NCBI RefSeq assembly: GCF_011398355.1
Contig: NZ_AP021889.1
Span: 1,364,001 to 1,428,000, forward strand
Reading direction: 5' to 3'
Length of the DNA stretch: 64,000 bases
Origin: Thiosulfatimonas sediminis
Lineage (GTDB): Bacteria; Pseudomonadota; Gammaproteobacteria; Thiomicrospirales; Thiomicrospiraceae
How positions within the stretch are numbered: the stretch's first letter is position 1; every line of letters begins with the position of its first letter. Shown in pieces: positions 7,451 to 14,713 of this stretch. Position numbers and translations under genes: made by a program. Below the pieces are notes generated by a model. The model did no database searches and had not been told where the DNA came from. It saw nothing but the letters and a program-made list of their open reading frames with translations.

Positions 7451-7716
7451 TGAGCCGTTTAATTGAATTTGCCGAACTCTACAACTCCAAAGAACCGCAC
7501 CACCGCGAACAGCTAACCGAACTAAGCCGCTTAATGCTTGTGGATAACCTAACCGCGATTAAGGCGATTAGTTGCGATATTTCGGATATGTCACTGCATA
7601 CCACCGCGCAACAGATCAAAGTAAGCGAACACGCCTACCACCTTAACCGTTTGGCAATGGATAGCCGCGAATTGCTAGAGATTATTGCCCCTGAAAACGT
7701 TGAGGGGGTGGCGTAA
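7450..7716 (+). CDS. Small helical hypothetical protein
   Basis: ATG 7450 overlaps the previous stop as TAATG and the gene encodes 88 residues, mostly predicted helix (EFAELYNSKEPHHREQLTEL...). No domain is recognised. It overlaps the next gene in the same TAATG way, so 7157, 7450 and 7716 form a translationally coupled set and may act together. An upstream in-frame start at 7378 would lie inside the preceding gene and is unlikely. Confidence 0.65.
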   Translation: MSRLIEFAELYNSKEPHHREQLTELSRLMLVDNLTAIKAISCDISDMSLHTTAQQIKVSEHAYHLNRLAMDSRELLEIIAPENVEGVA

Positions 7717-8216
7717 TGGATTGGTTTAAATTTGCTGAATTAGTCCGCAAGGTTAATTTTGACGTTTTGGACGGCACGATGACCGAGGCCGAACTACAAA
7801 AGCGCATCGACAACAGAGAGCCCATATTCACCTCCCTTGAAGAATATCAAGCGGCGTTTGCCTTGCGAAAACTTGCACTTAAAGAGATTGAAGACGCTCT
7901 AACCTACACAATTCAAAGCCTAGGAAAGTTACAGGGTGGCCTTAACTACGGTGTAACACATGGCAAAGACTTAAGCCGCGCTGATTTGATGAATGTCATT
8001 GAATTATCAGAGGATGACACAAAGCTAGAAATCGACCGCCTAATGACCGCCTTGCAACTGTTTCAAATGATAGAGCCGTTAAGCCAAGCCCTTGCGAGAG
8101 AGGCCGCGGTTTTGATGGATGAAGATATTTATTTAGCGGTAAAAGGGCAAATGCTCAAGAATTTTGCGAGTTTGAAAGATGTAGGGAAGGAAGCACCATG
8201 CAAAGCAAAACACTAA
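7716..8216 (+). CDS. Helical hypothetical protein of the element
   Basis: The gene encodes 166 residues, start-stop coupled to 7450 by TAATG. The protein is acidic and mostly helical (MTEAELQKRIDNREPIFTSL, ALKEIEDALTYTIQSL), with no signal peptide, membrane segment or motif I recognise. Its 3' end overlaps the PriCT_2-like gene by 19 bases. Function unknown. Confidence 0.68.
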   Translation: MDWFKFAELVRKVNFDVLDGTMTEAELQKRIDNREPIFTSLEEYQAAFALRKLALKEIEDALTYTIQSLGKLQGGLNYGVTHGKDLSRADLMNVIELSEDDTKLEIDRLMTALQLFQMIEPLSQALAREAAVLMDEDIYLAVKGQMLKNFASLKDVGKEAPCKAKH

Positions 8217-8470
8217 CCCCCCAACAGCTTGAAGGCGTTCTTGATTATACCCCGATACCGAATGACCACAACCGATTTGTAGCCATACTGACGGCGATTA
8301 AATCCGAGTTTGGTATCAGCGGCAAGACCGCCGCCCACCAATGGGCTAGACGCGCCCCCAATTTCCACTCAGCGAACTTTTCTACCACTTGGCAGAACAT
8401 ACAGCCGGTGGACGGTGTGACCTGTGCCGGCTTGTACTATGAAGCCAAGGCGAACGGCTGGGAGGGCTAA
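8198..8470 (+). CDS. Stand-alone PriCT_2-like domain protein
   Basis: The 90 residues resemble the PriCT_2 domain found at the C side of phage and plasmid primases: an N-terminal segment LDYTPIPNDHNRFVAILTAI, KSEFGISGKTAAHQWARR, then the W...GVTCAGLYYEAKANGW ending. Primase-polymerase and helicase domains that normally accompany it are absent. It may be a relic or a separate adaptor for a host or helper-phage replisome. The start ATG has GGAAG upstream. Assignment is from motif resemblance. Confidence 0.65.
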   Translation: MQSKTLTPQQLEGVLDYTPIPNDHNRFVAILTAIKSEFGISGKTAAHQWARRAPNFHSANFSTTWQNIQPVDGVTCAGLYYEAKANGWEG

Positions 8471-8473
8471 TGC

Positions 8474-8893
8474 ATGGCTAGCATGAGTAAGCGCGAAAAG
8501 CTAACAGGTAGAAAAGGTTCAGCACCTTTTTATCAAGCATTTCACTATATCCATGATTCAGCCGCATACAAGGGCTTAAGCCCTAGTGCAAAAGCGTTAT
8601 TGCATGAACTATGTAGACGTTATAACGGTTCAAATAATGGGGATTTGAGCGCGCCTTACTCAGAACTAAAGGAGTGCGGCTGGAAGTCAGACAAGACACT
8701 GGCAAACCATCTTAGAGAACTCCAAGAAAGCGGCCTAGTGATTCAAACTAGACACGGCGGCACTGGTCGAATTTGTAACCTGTACGGGCTTACATGGTTG
8801 CGACTCGATGAATCATCAAAATATGACGCTGGCATGAATAAACATATCGGCAAAATTTTAAGCACATGGAAGCAATTAAAAGCGGTGAATTAG
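8474..8893 (+). CDS. Winged helix-turn-helix DNA-binding protein
   Basis: The gene begins 3 bases after the previous stop with GGGAGG upstream and encodes 139 residues. The segment SAKALLHELCRRYNGSNNGDLSAPYSEL...KSDKTLANHLRELQESGLVIQ (about 37-90) is a winged helix of the replication-regulator/GntR-like kind. A basic beta hairpin (TRHGGTGRICNLY) follows. Five copies of a palindrome lie immediately downstream, which suggests it binds them as initiator or repressor. This link is inference. Confidence 0.75.
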   Translation: MASMSKREKLTGRKGSAPFYQAFHYIHDSAAYKGLSPSAKALLHELCRRYNGSNNGDLSAPYSELKECGWKSDKTLANHLRELQESGLVIQTRHGGTGRICNLYGLTWLRLDESSKYDAGMNKHIGKILSTWKQLKAVN

Positions 8894-9248
8894 ACGGTAA
8901 TTTTTACGGGCTGAAAAATAAAAGTGAGGGGTATTTTTTACGACCTATTACCGTAATTTTTACGACCTATTGATTATTTTTTAATCAAAAAAGGGTAATA
9001 GACCGTAATTTTTACGGGTCTAAACACATTTTTATCACGAAATAGCCCGTAAAAATTACGACCCTTTATATATCTGCCATAGGGGGCAGGTAAAAAGAAC
9101 GGTTTAGAAGAATTTGAAATCTCAAAACAGAAATTAAAAACCACTAACTCAAATCAGAGGAATTGAAACAAAAAAATAGGGTAAGTGGTCATCTACTGAA
9201 TTGTTACTAATCAAACTGAAATTAGTAATTGAAACGAGGATTAAAAAA
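8894..9248 (+). repeat. Iteron-like palindromic repeat region (candidate origin or operator)
   Basis: The AT-rich, gene-free 355 bases contain a 13-mer CGTAATTTTTACG (arms CGTAA/TTACG, 3-base centre). Copies lie at 8896-8908 (first base G), 8930-8942 (two mismatches), 8952-8964 (perfect), 9004-9016 (perfect) and inverted at 9048-9060 (perfect). TTTTACGACCTATT is also repeated at 8937 and 8958. A TTGATTA/TAATCAA hairpin sits at 8970-8988. The ssb gene follows. Confidence 0.7.
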
Positions 9249-9770
9249 ATGGCATTCATTAGCGCAAATATTCGATTAGCAAAAGAGCCCCAGAGCCGAA
9301 CAACTCGAAATAACAATTTCATGGCTACCGGTTTCGGGTTTGCCAAGTTAGGGGAAGATTCCAAAGACCTAGCCCTATCACTGGTTGCCTTTGGTGATGT
9401 GGCGAACGAGTTAATGACCTATGCAAAGGGTGACGGCTTAAACGTGGCCGGTACGCTCAAGATCAACAGTTACACCAATCAGCAAAACCAAGAAGTGGAG
9501 CAAATCCAAATTACGCTTGATGGTATTGCCGGTCATAACAGCACAAAACAGGTGCAAAACGAAAATAAACAGGGGTACACGCCGCAAACGCTCCCGAACA
9601 TGAATAACCACAACCAAAACCAAAACGGAGGCCATACAGCGCATGCTATGCGCTCGAACCAAAACACCGGTTTTCATAATCCACAACATCAAGCCGCCTA
9701 TCAGAATCAGCAACCGCCCCCAATGAACAGCGGTTATAACGATTTTGAAGACGATGACGTGAATTTTTAA
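9249..9770 (+). CDS. ssb: Single-stranded DNA-binding protein
   Basis: The start ATG 9249 follows ACGAGGA. An upstream in-frame ATG at 9201 is unlikely because the extension (MLLIKLKLVIETRIKK) is not SSB-like. The product has 173 residues: an N-terminal OB fold (about 1-100, with VAFGDVANELMTYAKGDGLNVAGTLKI), a Gln/Asn-rich linker (about 105-160) and an acidic tip ending DDDVNF, which resembles the partner-binding tail of bacterial SSB. It coats ssDNA made during element replication or recombination. It leads a recombination gene set (annealing protein, Gp157, RusA). Confidence 0.9.
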   Translation: MAFISANIRLAKEPQSRTTRNNNFMATGFGFAKLGEDSKDLALSLVAFGDVANELMTYAKGDGLNVAGTLKINSYTNQQNQEVEQIQITLDGIAGHNSTKQVQNENKQGYTPQTLPNMNNHNQNQNGGHTAHAMRSNQNTGFHNPQHQAAYQNQQPPPMNSGYNDFEDDDVNF

Positions 9771-9781
9771 GGGGGTGAACG

Positions 9782-10570
9782 ATGCAACCAACACAGCAAC
9801 AACACTCAAAGCAGGCCGACAACTTGGCGTTATGGGATTCCGTCAGTAAGACCGACCCAGATTACACCAAGTTCAACAAACAGCGCGGCGGGTTTACGTC
9901 CATCGACCCGATGTACCAACTTAAGACCGCGACCAAGGTTTTCGGCTTGTATGGCTCCACATGGGGGCTAAGAGACATCCACCACGATTACCGCTTAGTA
10001 GAGCCTTTGGGTTTGGTAACGCTTAAGGCGGTTTTCTGGTATCCGTGGGGCGCGTTTGAAATCGGTAACGCCATTCAGATTCGACAGCAAACCCGCAACG
10101 GTGAATTTGTGGACGCGGACGCGCTCAAGAAACTGGAAACCAACACCCTAAGCAAGGCGCTTTCAAAGCTTGGGTTTAATGCCGATGTTTACTTGGGGAT
10201 GTTTGAGGATGCCGCCTACACAGAGCACCGAGCACAAGAGGCCAAGGCTGAAAAGGCAATTGACCAAGAAGCGGAAAAGTTGAAACAGGCGCAAGCATTC
10301 GAGACAGAGTTAGCCGATCTACTGCAACGTGTGACCACCGCCCCGAGCATGGGAGAGCTAAAAGGGCTTTACACGATGGCGGTAAGAAAGGCCAATCTGA
10401 AAAAGGCGAATCAATGGCTAATCAAACTCGAACGCGCCAAGGATAAACGAAAGGCTGAACTTGAAGCCGTAACGGATGAATCAAAACCCGATCAAGAAAC
10501 AACCGATTCTAAGGCCGTGCACGGCGAATTAATAGCAAACCAAGGCAATGAGCAACCGGCGGCACATTAA
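9782..10570 (+). CDS. Probable ssDNA-annealing recombinase (Rad52-like)
   Basis: The protein has 262 residues. The N-terminal half (W-D-SVSKTDP, GGFTSIDPMYQLKTATKVFG, GSTWGLRDI, then LETNTLSKALSKLGFNADVYLGMFED, about 15-140) has the layout of phage annealing proteins of the Rad52-like superfamily. The C-terminal half is charged coiled coil and linker. Its place directly after ssb and before gp157 and rusA fits homology-directed recombination. I am confident of a recombination role and less so of the exact family. Confidence 0.65.
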   Translation: MQPTQQQHSKQADNLALWDSVSKTDPDYTKFNKQRGGFTSIDPMYQLKTATKVFGLYGSTWGLRDIHHDYRLVEPLGLVTLKAVFWYPWGAFEIGNAIQIRQQTRNGEFVDADALKKLETNTLSKALSKLGFNADVYLGMFEDAAYTEHRAQEAKAEKAIDQEAEKLKQAQAFETELADLLQRVTTAPSMGELKGLYTMAVRKANLKKANQWLIKLERAKDKRKAELEAVTDESKPDQETTDSKAVHGELIANQGNEQPAAH

Positions 10571-10611
10571 CGCCCCCACACCCTACAGAAAGACCGGAAA
10601 GGATTAAGAAA

Positions 10612-11115
10612 ATGACCAAACTCTATGAACTCACCACCGAACTAAACGAACTGTCACACCTAGCCTTTGAAGCCGAAGACGATCAGAGTTTTGCGATCGC
10701 CATTGCCGACACTATGGAAGGTTTGCAGATGCAGTTTAACGACAAGGCCGAAGCCTTGGTAAAAGTGGCTGAAACACTGGGGGCGAATACCACCGCCATT
10801 GATGCCGAAATCAATCGACTACAGGCGCGTAAAAAGACCATTATCAACCGACAAACGGCCTTAAAAGACTACCTGCGCCACAACATGGAAGCCAGTGAAA
10901 TCACCAAGATAGAAAGCCCGTTATTTACTATTTCACTGGTAAAAGGGCGTGTTATCTGTGAAGTAACTGACGAAGCCGCGCTACCCGATGAATACATGAG
11001 CGTTAAGACCGAAATCAAACCGGATAAGGCGGCATTAACCAAGGCGCTAAAGGATGGGCTAGAGATTGCCGGCGCACGCCTGACCATGAGCAAACCAAGC
11101 CTAAGAATCAAATAA
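10612..11115 (+). CDS. Siphovirus Gp157-family protein
   Basis: The 167-residue protein matches the Gp157 family: MTKLYELTTELNELSHLAFE at the N terminus, a long coiled coil (about 45-95, DAEINRLQARKKTIINRQTALKDYL) and the C-terminal beta segment (IESPLFTISLVKG...VPDEYMSVKTEIKPDKAALTKALKDG-type pattern, here LPDEY). The family occurs in phage recombination cassettes and is annotated as host-nuclease inhibitor or phage-resistance related. Here it sits between the annealing protein and rusA, as in phages. Confidence 0.88.
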   Translation: MTKLYELTTELNELSHLAFEAEDDQSFAIAIADTMEGLQMQFNDKAEALVKVAETLGANTTAIDAEINRLQARKKTIINRQTALKDYLRHNMEASEITKIESPLFTISLVKGRVICEVTDEAALPDEYMSVKTEIKPDKAALTKALKDGLEIAGARLTMSKPSLRIK

Positions 11116-11127
11116 GGGGGCGTAAAT

Positions 11128-11388
11128 ATGACCGAAAACGACATTCAAACGATCAAATCGGCCTGTGTTGCCGCAACAAGTGAACCACTAGCGCAATTAT
11201 TCCAACGAGTGGCACAGCTTGAAAAGAGTAACGAGCGCCTAGAGGAGCAATGCAAAGTGCTACGGGAAGCCGTTTTTATCAAACAAGGTGAAAAGCAAGA
11301 TGCAGAGCGAGAGTTATTCAAGCTATCAAACCGCCTGAGCATCATAGAAAGCTATTTACGGGGTGAGGGATTGCCTATTGAGCCGTGA
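11128..11388 (+). CDS. Small coiled-coil hypothetical protein
   Basis: The gene encodes 86 residues starting at ATG 11128 behind AAGGGGG. Most of the protein is one coiled coil (LFQRVAQLEKSNERLEEQCKVLREAVF..., about 24-75). No family is recognised. It overlaps the start of rusA. Confidence 0.7.
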   Translation: MTENDIQTIKSACVAATSEPLAQLFQRVAQLEKSNERLEEQCKVLREAVFIKQGEKQDAERELFKLSNRLSIIESYLRGEGLPIEP

Positions 11389-11746
11389 ATACCGCCTAAC
11401 CATTGGCTGGCCTCCCACGGCAAATACCTATTACCGGCGTGCCGGTACCGTGATCTATTTAAGCGCCAAGGGGCGGCTATTCAAGAAACAAGTAGCCCAA
11501 CAGCTTAAAGCCCTTAATCTACACGGAGAGGGGCTTAAATGCCGGTTATCGGTAACTATTGGACTCTATCCACCGAATAGACGGGCGTTTGATATTGATA
11601 ACCGTGTAAAGCCGGTACTGGATGCCTTGCAGGACGGCGGCTTAATTGTCGATGATGGGCAAATCGACCGGCTAACGGTAGAACGCTTTGAGAAAGACCC
11701 AAATAAGGCCGGTTACTGTCATGTCTGGTTAAGAGAGGCGGGATAA
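11378..11746 (+). CDS. rusA: RusA-family Holliday junction resolvase
   Basis: RusA cleaves four-way junctions in a Mg-dependent way. The family's active-site pattern is visible: FDIDNRVKPVLDAL with two Asp and a Lys, then GLIVDDGQI with the third Asp. The start is probably TTG 11378, because GAGG lies 8 bases upstream and the family usually begins just before the PP-x-x-N motif (here WPPTANTYY). GTG 11363 is the alternative. It closes the ssb-recombinase-gp157 set, so the element carries its own recombination and resolution module. Confidence 0.88.
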   Translation: MSREYRLTIGWPPTANTYYRRAGTVIYLSAKGRLFKKQVAQQLKALNLHGEGLKCRLSVTIGLYPPNRRAFDIDNRVKPVLDALQDGGLIVDDGQIDRLTVERFEKDPNKAGYCHVWLREAG

Positions 11747-11863
11747 GCTAGCCTTCACCAAGGCGGTAACTTAATGAGGCGTGCCAACTATGCGGGAATG
11801 CATTCGCCTGTTAATGGATTAGGGGCATAGAAAACCTAATCTACCGCCCCCAATTTTACGGCT

Positions 11864-12199
11864 TTAATGCAAAACGACCTTGGACAGGTTTTCCTCAATC
11901 CACTGGTTAAGGCTTTTGTTTTCAGCCACGGCAATAGCGGCTATTTTCGCGTGCAGATCAGATGCAATGCGCACGTTAAAACGCCCTGAATACTGTTTCT
12001 TAGGCTCAATGCCTTTTTCTTTGCACATATCCAGAAAAGCGGTTAGGGACTGTTTAGCCTCAGTTTTTAAACCCTCAATATCCGAGGCGTAAAAGTCCGC
12101 CCCCCCATTCAGGCCGATAAATTCCCCGCGGAATAGTTCAATATCTGAGTCGTAATCAATATGGGCTTTGTAGCCGTCGATTTCTAAAATATTCTTCAT
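11864..12199 (-). CDS. hicB: HicB-family antitoxin
   Basis: The gene encodes 111 residues on the minus strand. The N-terminal HicB fold (KAHIDYDSDIELFRGEFIGLNGGADFYASDIEGLKTEAKQSL, about 10-52) is followed by a ribbon-helix-helix domain (GRFNVRIASDLHAKIAAIAVAENKSLNQWIEENL). It neutralises HicA and usually represses its own operon. Its ATG overlaps the hicA stop by 4 bases (ATGA), giving toxin-first order. Confidence 0.92.
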   Translation of the reverse strand: MKNILEIDGYKAHIDYDSDIELFRGEFIGLNGGADFYASDIEGLKTEAKQSLTAFLDMCKEKGIEPKKQYSGRFNVRIASDLHAKIAAIAVAENKSLNQWIEENLSKVVLH

Positions 12200-12450
12200 G
12201 GTTTCACCCCGTTTGATTCAAGCCATTTTCTAACACTGGCAACCGCGCCCTTATCCGTATTAGGTGACGGATGGGGCCGGTGGAAAATACGCACTTCATT
12301 AAACAGAAACACGCCAACCCGAGAGCCTTCACGTTCTTCAACTTCACCCCCAAGCGCAATAAAAAGGACTTCAATATCCTTCCACTTGATATTGGCGCTA
12401 ACAGGGCGTTTAAAAATTAATTCAATGGTTTTTTGGTGTTTTGCTTTCAT
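12196..12450 (-). CDS. hicA: HicA-family toxin (mRNA interferase)
   Basis: The gene encodes 84 residues. Features of the longer HicA subtype are present: RPVSANIKWKDIEVLFIALGGEV, GSRVGVFLFN and IFHRPHPSPNTDKGAVASVRKWLE. The fold is dsRNA-binding-like and cleaves mRNA when free of HicB. It is the cargo or stabilisation module of the element and is transcribed against the recombination operon. Confidence 0.92.
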   Translation of the reverse strand: MKAKHQKTIELIFKRPVSANIKWKDIEVLFIALGGEVEEREGSRVGVFLFNEVRIFHRPHPSPNTDKGAVASVRKWLESNGVKP

Positions 12451-12468
12451 TGGTTAATGGTACTAAAT

Positions 12469-12480
12469 AGTGGTACCACT
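12469..12480 (-). promoter_or_regulatory. Palindromic operator candidate upstream of hicAB
   Basis: AGTGGTACCACT is a perfect 12-bp palindrome 19 bases upstream of the hicA start. A related half (GGTAC at 12459-12463) lies between it and the gene. The RHH domain of HicB is the natural candidate to bind it. Confidence 0.5.
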
Positions 12481-12702
12481 GTAAACTAATTAAGGTGAGG
12501 TTATTGGCTTTCGGAGGTGGATTTATTGGTTATAGATTGCCAATCTGAAACCGATTAACCGGAAAATGGAGGCGGTGTTACAGTTTTCAAGTTGCCTAAA
12601 ATTACCTGAAAGGCGGAATTATAGGCACTTTAACGAATACACCAACAGGGTTCAAAACTGGATTAGGTGACTAGAAAAATCCAAAAACCACCAAGCTAGG
12701 CA

Positions 12703-12725
12703 TAAAAAAGCCGTCAAAATCCGGC
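12703..12725 (-). terminator. Terminator of the small membrane protein gene
   Basis: Read on the minus strand, GCCG and CGGC flank an 8-base loop and are followed by TTTTTT. The hairpin begins directly after the stop codon of the 12726 gene. Confidence 0.6.
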
Positions 12726-12938
12726 CTAAAATTGTGTTTTTGCTATTTCCCGCCGGTTATTCCGCTCAATTCTGGCATTAAAAAACCATATGGCCGCCAC
12801 AATAACCGCCACGATCAACAGCAAAGCAAACACCGGCACACCGGGAAACAGCTTAAGTAAGAAACCACCGATCACCAAAATAGCAATAATTCTGATCACG
12901 GTATAGAACATGGTTCCGAGTAATTGAAGTAAATACAC
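12726..12938 (-). CDS. Small two-helix membrane protein
   Basis: From GTG 12938 it has 70 residues; from ATG 12911 it has 61. Two hydrophobic segments (about 10-30 and 35-52: IIAILVIGGFLLKLF and VFALLLIVAVIVAAIWFF) are followed by a charged tail. An adjacent terminator on the same strand supports expression. Function is unknown. It lies upstream of hicA on the same strand, with 275 bases between them. Confidence 0.55.
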   Translation of the reverse strand: MYLLQLLGTMFYTVIRIIAILVIGGFLLKLFPGVPVFALLLIVAVIVAAIWFFNARIERNNRREIAKTQF

Positions 12939-13315
12939 AAGACACCACAGAATAAAAAAGGCCGCTACCCTTCAAGAATAACCGCCTATGCCTGTCAAAT
13001 ATCGTACGTATTTGCACAGAGTGGGCAACCCACCTAAAAGCCAATTTAAGAGAGTAGCGCCTGTGCACCGGCTCTACACTCGATGCTGATTTATAGCAGT
13101 GCACCGCAAATCAAACACCCAGTTAATGAAAAGCTTACCGATTAACCCAAATAAACGCAATCCCACCAAGAACCGAAAATACCCAAAATATCCCGCCTAA
13201 AAAAGAAACCCCGCACTAACACCGGAAAATCAAAATTTTGGATTAAATGGGGTAAAAATCGGGGTAAATTTTGAGTTTTATTATTTAAGCCCTTTATATA
13301 TGGTAATGTTTGGTG
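12939..13315. other. Gene-free right end of the element
   Basis: I see no convincing gene. GTGCACC occurs twice (13062 and 13102). The integrase arm-type block lies at 13249-13272. Confidence 0.5.
13249..13272 (+). repeat. Candidate integrase arm-type sites, right end
   Basis: GGGGTAAAAATC-GGGGTAAATTTT repeats the block at 3237-3259 almost exactly and in the same orientation. Such paired ends are expected of one element mobilised by one integrase. Confidence 0.6.
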
Positions 13316-13333
13316 CCGGCCCTGGGCATCATT
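13316..13333 (+). repeat. attR: right copy of the attachment-site direct repeat
   Basis: CCGGCCCTGGGCATCATT matches the end of tRNA-Leu except C to T inside the CCA. The remaining tRNA is not present here, so this copy is not a gene. Confidence 0.82.
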
Positions 13334-13519
13334 TCATTTCTTTAATTTTTCTTATTAATCACTCATTTGTTTTCGTTTTTACGGTTTTATTTTTCCGTTA
13401 ATCCATTATTTTGGCTTCGATTTTCTGCGCCTTACATCATGTTTTCCTACTCATAAATGATTCTTTTTCAAGGTAATAAAATTCCTTGTTATGATGAGTG
13501 CCATTTAGAGGAAAGTATA

Positions 13520-14146
13520 ATGAAAAGAAATTCTATTTTGGCCGGACTGGTAGTGTTAGTCGGCGTTTTCATGACAGCTTATGTTTTGCAGAGCTCTGAT
13601 ACGACCGATTTGGTAGAGGACAGTTTGGTTCGACCTTATTCGCCAGTAATTGGTCCTGCGGATGCAAAGGTGACTTTAGTTGAGTTTATTGACCCAGCTT
13701 GCGAAGCTTGTCGTGCTATGTATCCTTATGTGAAAGAAATTCTCAGTGAGAATCCCGAACAGATTCGTTTGGTTATCCGTTACGTTGATTTTCATGCTCA
13801 GTCCAAACAGGCAATTGAAATTTTGGAAGCCGCACGCAAGCAAAACCAGTTTTCTGAGACTTTGGAGTTGTTACTTGGATTTCAGCCGGTTTGGGCGCCA
13901 CATGGACATGAAGGGGTGGATTTGTGGGAAATCTTGCCGCGCGGTAATTTAGATTTAAGCCAAGCCAGAGTTGATGTCCAGTCCGCTGAAATTGCGTTGC
14001 GTATTGCCCAAGATGAACAAGATCGCTTGGCCAATGGCGTTAAAAAAACACCTGGTTTCTTTGTTAATGGCAAGCCGTTGACCATCATGCATCCGGACGT
14101 ATTGCGCGAGATGATTGCGGCTGAGTTGGCGGCAAGTACTTTATAA
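13520..14146 (+). CDS. DsbA-like thioredoxin-fold protein, membrane anchored
   Basis: ATG 13520 follows AGAGGAAAG and gives 208 residues. An in-frame ATG 21 codons upstream lacks a ribosome binding site and would bury the anchor. An N-terminal hydrophobic segment (ILAGLVVLVGVFMTAYVL) places the rest in the periplasm. The thioredoxin domain has the active-site CxxC as PACEACRAM (about 58-66) and a cis-Pro region KKTPGFFVNGKPL (about 176-188). It resembles DsbA/DsbG-like oxidoreductases. The redox direction cannot be told from sequence. Confidence 0.85.
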   Translation: MKRNSILAGLVVLVGVFMTAYVLQSSDTTDLVEDSLVRPYSPVIGPADAKVTLVEFIDPACEACRAMYPYVKEILSENPEQIRLVIRYVDFHAQSKQAIEILEAARKQNQFSETLELLLGFQPVWAPHGHEGVDLWEILPRGNLDLSQARVDVQSAEIALRIAQDEQDRLANGVKKTPGFFVNGKPLTIMHPDVLREMIAAELAASTL

Positions 14147-14410
14147 GTATAGTTAGAATAAATTTCTAATGACTTCAGGCACAGAAGAATTGGCAGTTGT
14201 TTTTGCCATTTTAAGACCTGACAGAAACAAGCAACAGAGTGCAATCGAATTGTTTAAAACCCCTATGGGTGTGGCTTGTACGAGCAACCTCGTTGATCCC
14301 TCTCTCATCCATCGCTTTGGTTCTCTATGAGAGGGGGCTGGAGTTTGCTGTTTAGAACTGTTTTCTGATGTTAATTGGAATCATTCTGGGATGTATTCTG
14401 TGTCTCCCTA
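14145..14410 (+). repeat. Member A of a dispersed inverted-terminus repeat family
   Basis: The left end AAGTATAGTTAGAATAAATTTC and right end ATGTATTCTGTGTCTCCCTA resemble the ends of the better preserved copy at 49508-49649. It shares the CAGGCAC core 30 bases in. It begins within the stop codon of the preceding gene. The copy is degenerate and includes a CTCTCAT/ATGAGAG hairpin. Confidence 0.4.
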
Positions 14411-14416
14411 CAGAGG

Positions 14417-14605
14417 TTATGGTGTTTTCTGCACAACACCATCTTTGACTTTAAATTTAAAGCTGCCCGCATTGTCGGTTACTTCGATAATATCCCAGCG
14501 TTTTTGCAGATAAAGATCCATGATGATTTCATCTAACCCTTTGTAAGAGATGACAGGGATCTGCGTGCCGGCAGCATCTTTTATAAGAATCGAGAGCATT
14601 GACAT
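14417..14605 (-). CDS. Small hypothetical protein
   Basis: The gene encodes 62 residues with AAGGTG 6 bases before the ATG. The sequence SYKGLDEIIMDLYLQKRWDIIEVTDNAGSFKFKVKDG reads as one small alpha/beta domain. No family is recognised. It precedes nothing on its strand and lies downstream of the chemoreceptor's 3' side. Confidence 0.6.
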   Translation of the reverse strand: MSMLSILIKDAAGTQIPVISYKGLDEIIMDLYLQKRWDIIEVTDNAGSFKFKVKDGVVQKTP

Positions 14606-14713
14606 AACTGCACCTTTTTAGCGGTATTTAAAAGAGTCTAGTCTACTGTAATCCGTCAAGATGATGCAAAAATGGCGCATTCAAAGCGCCATTTATTTGA
14701 AGAGAATTATTTT

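Larger units (their letters stand above)
3113..13333 (+). mobile_element. Phage-satellite-like integrated element at tRNA-Leu
   Basis: The element is bounded by the attL/attR repeats and by related GGGGTAA arm-type repeats. It carries, left to right: integrase, unknown protein with a structured leader, Mor-family activator, AlpA-type regulator, C4-like RNA, three unknown overlapping genes, orphan PriCT_2 domain, winged-helix protein, palindromic repeats, ssb, annealing protein, Gp157, unknown coiled coil, rusA, then hicAB and a small membrane gene on the other strand. There are no structural, packaging, conjugation or full replicase genes. A P4/PICI-type satellite or a reduced prophage are the main readings. 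The flanking genes are ordinary chromosome. Confidence 0.85.

Noticed and set aside
12653-12663. Second toxin-antitoxin or small gene upstream of hicA
   Set aside because: The 12451-12725 space has no frame with a ribosome binding site; only the operator palindrome is supported.
12853-13104. 83-codon minus-strand frame overlapping the small membrane gene
   Set aside because: No ribosome binding site or protein-like pattern. It overlaps the better-supported 12726 gene, which has its own terminator.
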